64,000 nucleotides of DNA from assembly GCA_024761205.1 (NCBI GenBank), contig JAMASS010000020.1, positions 25,290 through 89,289 of the forward strand. Reading direction: 5' to 3'. The notes below the pieces were generated by a model. It saw only the letters and a list, made by a program, of their open reading frames with translations. It did no database searches and was not told the origin of the DNA. This stretch comes from Limisphaerales bacterium. Its GTDB lineage: Bacteria; Verrucomicrobiota; Verrucomicrobiia; Limisphaerales; AAA164-E04. The translations under genes were made by a program, and so were the position numbers. Below, piece after piece: positions 63,477-64,000 of the stretch; positions within the stretch are counted from its first letter, which is position 1; each line of letters begins with the position of its first letter.

Positions 63477-63821
63477 ATGATGAGATCCATGTTGATACTC
63501 ACGCTTTTTTTGTTTGCTCTGACCGGATGACAGTCGGCGCCGGATTTGGTGGAGCCCGGGATAAATTCGGCACTATGCGAAGAGCTTCTGGCGATGCGTG
63601 AGGTTGTTCGGAAGTTTCGGGAGTGAGATGTATGTAGAGCGATCGACCAAAAAGTAGTGGACTAATGGCACGGCATCTGGCTGGCAGCGATCATTGAAAC
63701 CTATGGGCGGCTGGAACGATCGTTGGTTGGTGAAGCATCCGCAGCCGACTATGCCTATCTGGTGGATCGAGTGCGAGCGCGGTGGGGAGACATCAACTCT
63801 ACGGCACCCAATACACCTTAG
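63477..63821 (+). pseudogene. DUF6624 lipoprotein gene with a stop at the lipobox cysteine
   Basis: ATG 63477 gives MMRSMLILTLFLFALTG, then TGA (63528-63530), then in the same frame QSAPDLVEPGINSALCEELL and AMREVVRKFRE. The stop sits exactly where the lipoprotein cysteine (TGC or TGT) would be. Later, after further stops, LAAIIETYGRLERSLVGEAS and AADYAYLVDRVRARWGD follow, matching the 'G.P..SLVGE.A..AA.LL.QHAD' ending of DUF6624 proteins. At least three lesions. Confidence 0.65.
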
Positions 63822-64000
63822 GGACAATGGGGAACTGGTCCGTGAATCCCTGGAAGATTCTGCGAATGTGGATGCTTCCGATCCGGCGGCGTTTCAAGCT
63901 ATGCGCCGCCTCCAAGGTGGTGGCGCAACCACAGAAGGGGTCGAACACCACATCACCCTCATTCGAGCTCGCCTTGATGATGCGCTCCAGCAACGGCAAG
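63799..64000 (-). pseudogene. C-terminal part of a DNA methyltransferase, cut by window edge
   Basis: The frame enters from the right edge: LPLLERIIKASSNEGDVVFD, PFCGCATTLEAAHSLKRRRI. This is motif I of a beta-class methyltransferase (FDPFCGCATT), preceded by the usual 'LLERIIKASS'. After GSIHI the similarity stops and the frame reads RRIFQGFTDQFP, so the end appears frame-shifted or truncated. The remaining part of the gene lies beyond 64000. Confidence 0.7.

Noticed and set aside
1..64000. CRISPR array, insertion sequence or prophage
   Set aside because: No regularly spaced short repeats, no transposase or integrase motif and no phage structural genes were seen. The only sizeable tandem repeats are the ferredoxin duplication and the spondin coding units.

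Overview
The window looks like chromosomal DNA of a Verrucomicrobiota bacterium, or a close Planctomycetota relative. The evidence is the paired PSCyt1-DUF1549-DUF1553 and DUF1501 genes (one intact pair and several wrecks), prepilin and DUF6624 remnants, a verrucomicrobial-type small ferredoxin, and weak or absent Shine-Dalgarno sequences before many starts. Core genes are intact: release factor 3, methylenetetrahydrofolate reductase, PolX, YggT and two tRNAs. Accessory genes are very often broken by frameshifts, stops or truncation. Because long core and surface genes of 1,000-1,300 codons are uninterrupted, I read the breaks as real decay rather than poor sequence.

Layout. 0-7.5 kb: edge of a kinase-like gene, a decayed cytochrome gene fused by deletion to a DUF1552 tail, an ECF sigma/anti-sigma pair and a 1,301-residue exported spondin-repeat protein, then tRNA-His. 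8.5-13.7 kb: a DNA methyltransferase and an unknown ORF meeting tail to tail beside sulfatase, PSCyt1-family and DUF1501 pseudogenes. 13.7-19.6 kb: the intact DUF1501 and PSCyt1 pair, then a lone sugar-binding lipoprotein. 19.6-27.3 kb: mostly decayed sequence (repeat protein, Phd/RelE toxin-antitoxin, kinase, regulator with membrane partner, YjbQ). 27.4-34.7 kb: membrane proteins, an exported hydrolase, a TIM-barrel isomerase-like protein, a zinc-finger/RelE-like protein and release factor 3. 34.7-41.2 kb: a tandemly duplicated ferredoxin, two loci of an unrecognised and partly broken gene family, and MetF plus a TIGR01777 epimerase.

41.3-49.2 kb is the most interesting region. Eight genes on the minus strand, several overlapping, encode a GcvH-like lipoyl carrier, a CobW-type GTPase, a cysteine-motif protein, a ferredoxin, an unknown protein, a radical SAM enzyme, a DUF116-polyprenyl synthase fusion and a prenyltransferase/terpene-cyclase-like protein. 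I suggest an uncharacterised isoprenoid-linked redox or modification pathway.

49.2-64 kb: a decayed stretch, an FmdB-type zinc ribbon, a secreted protein with a protease-like fold but no visible catalytic motif, a DMT exporter, PolX, an eight-haem cytochrome c, a prepilin pseudogene, tRNA-Asp, and a compact SfiI-like restriction-modification operon whose frames overlap. A third methyltransferase is cut by the right edge. All family names come from recognising motifs by eye; no database search was run.
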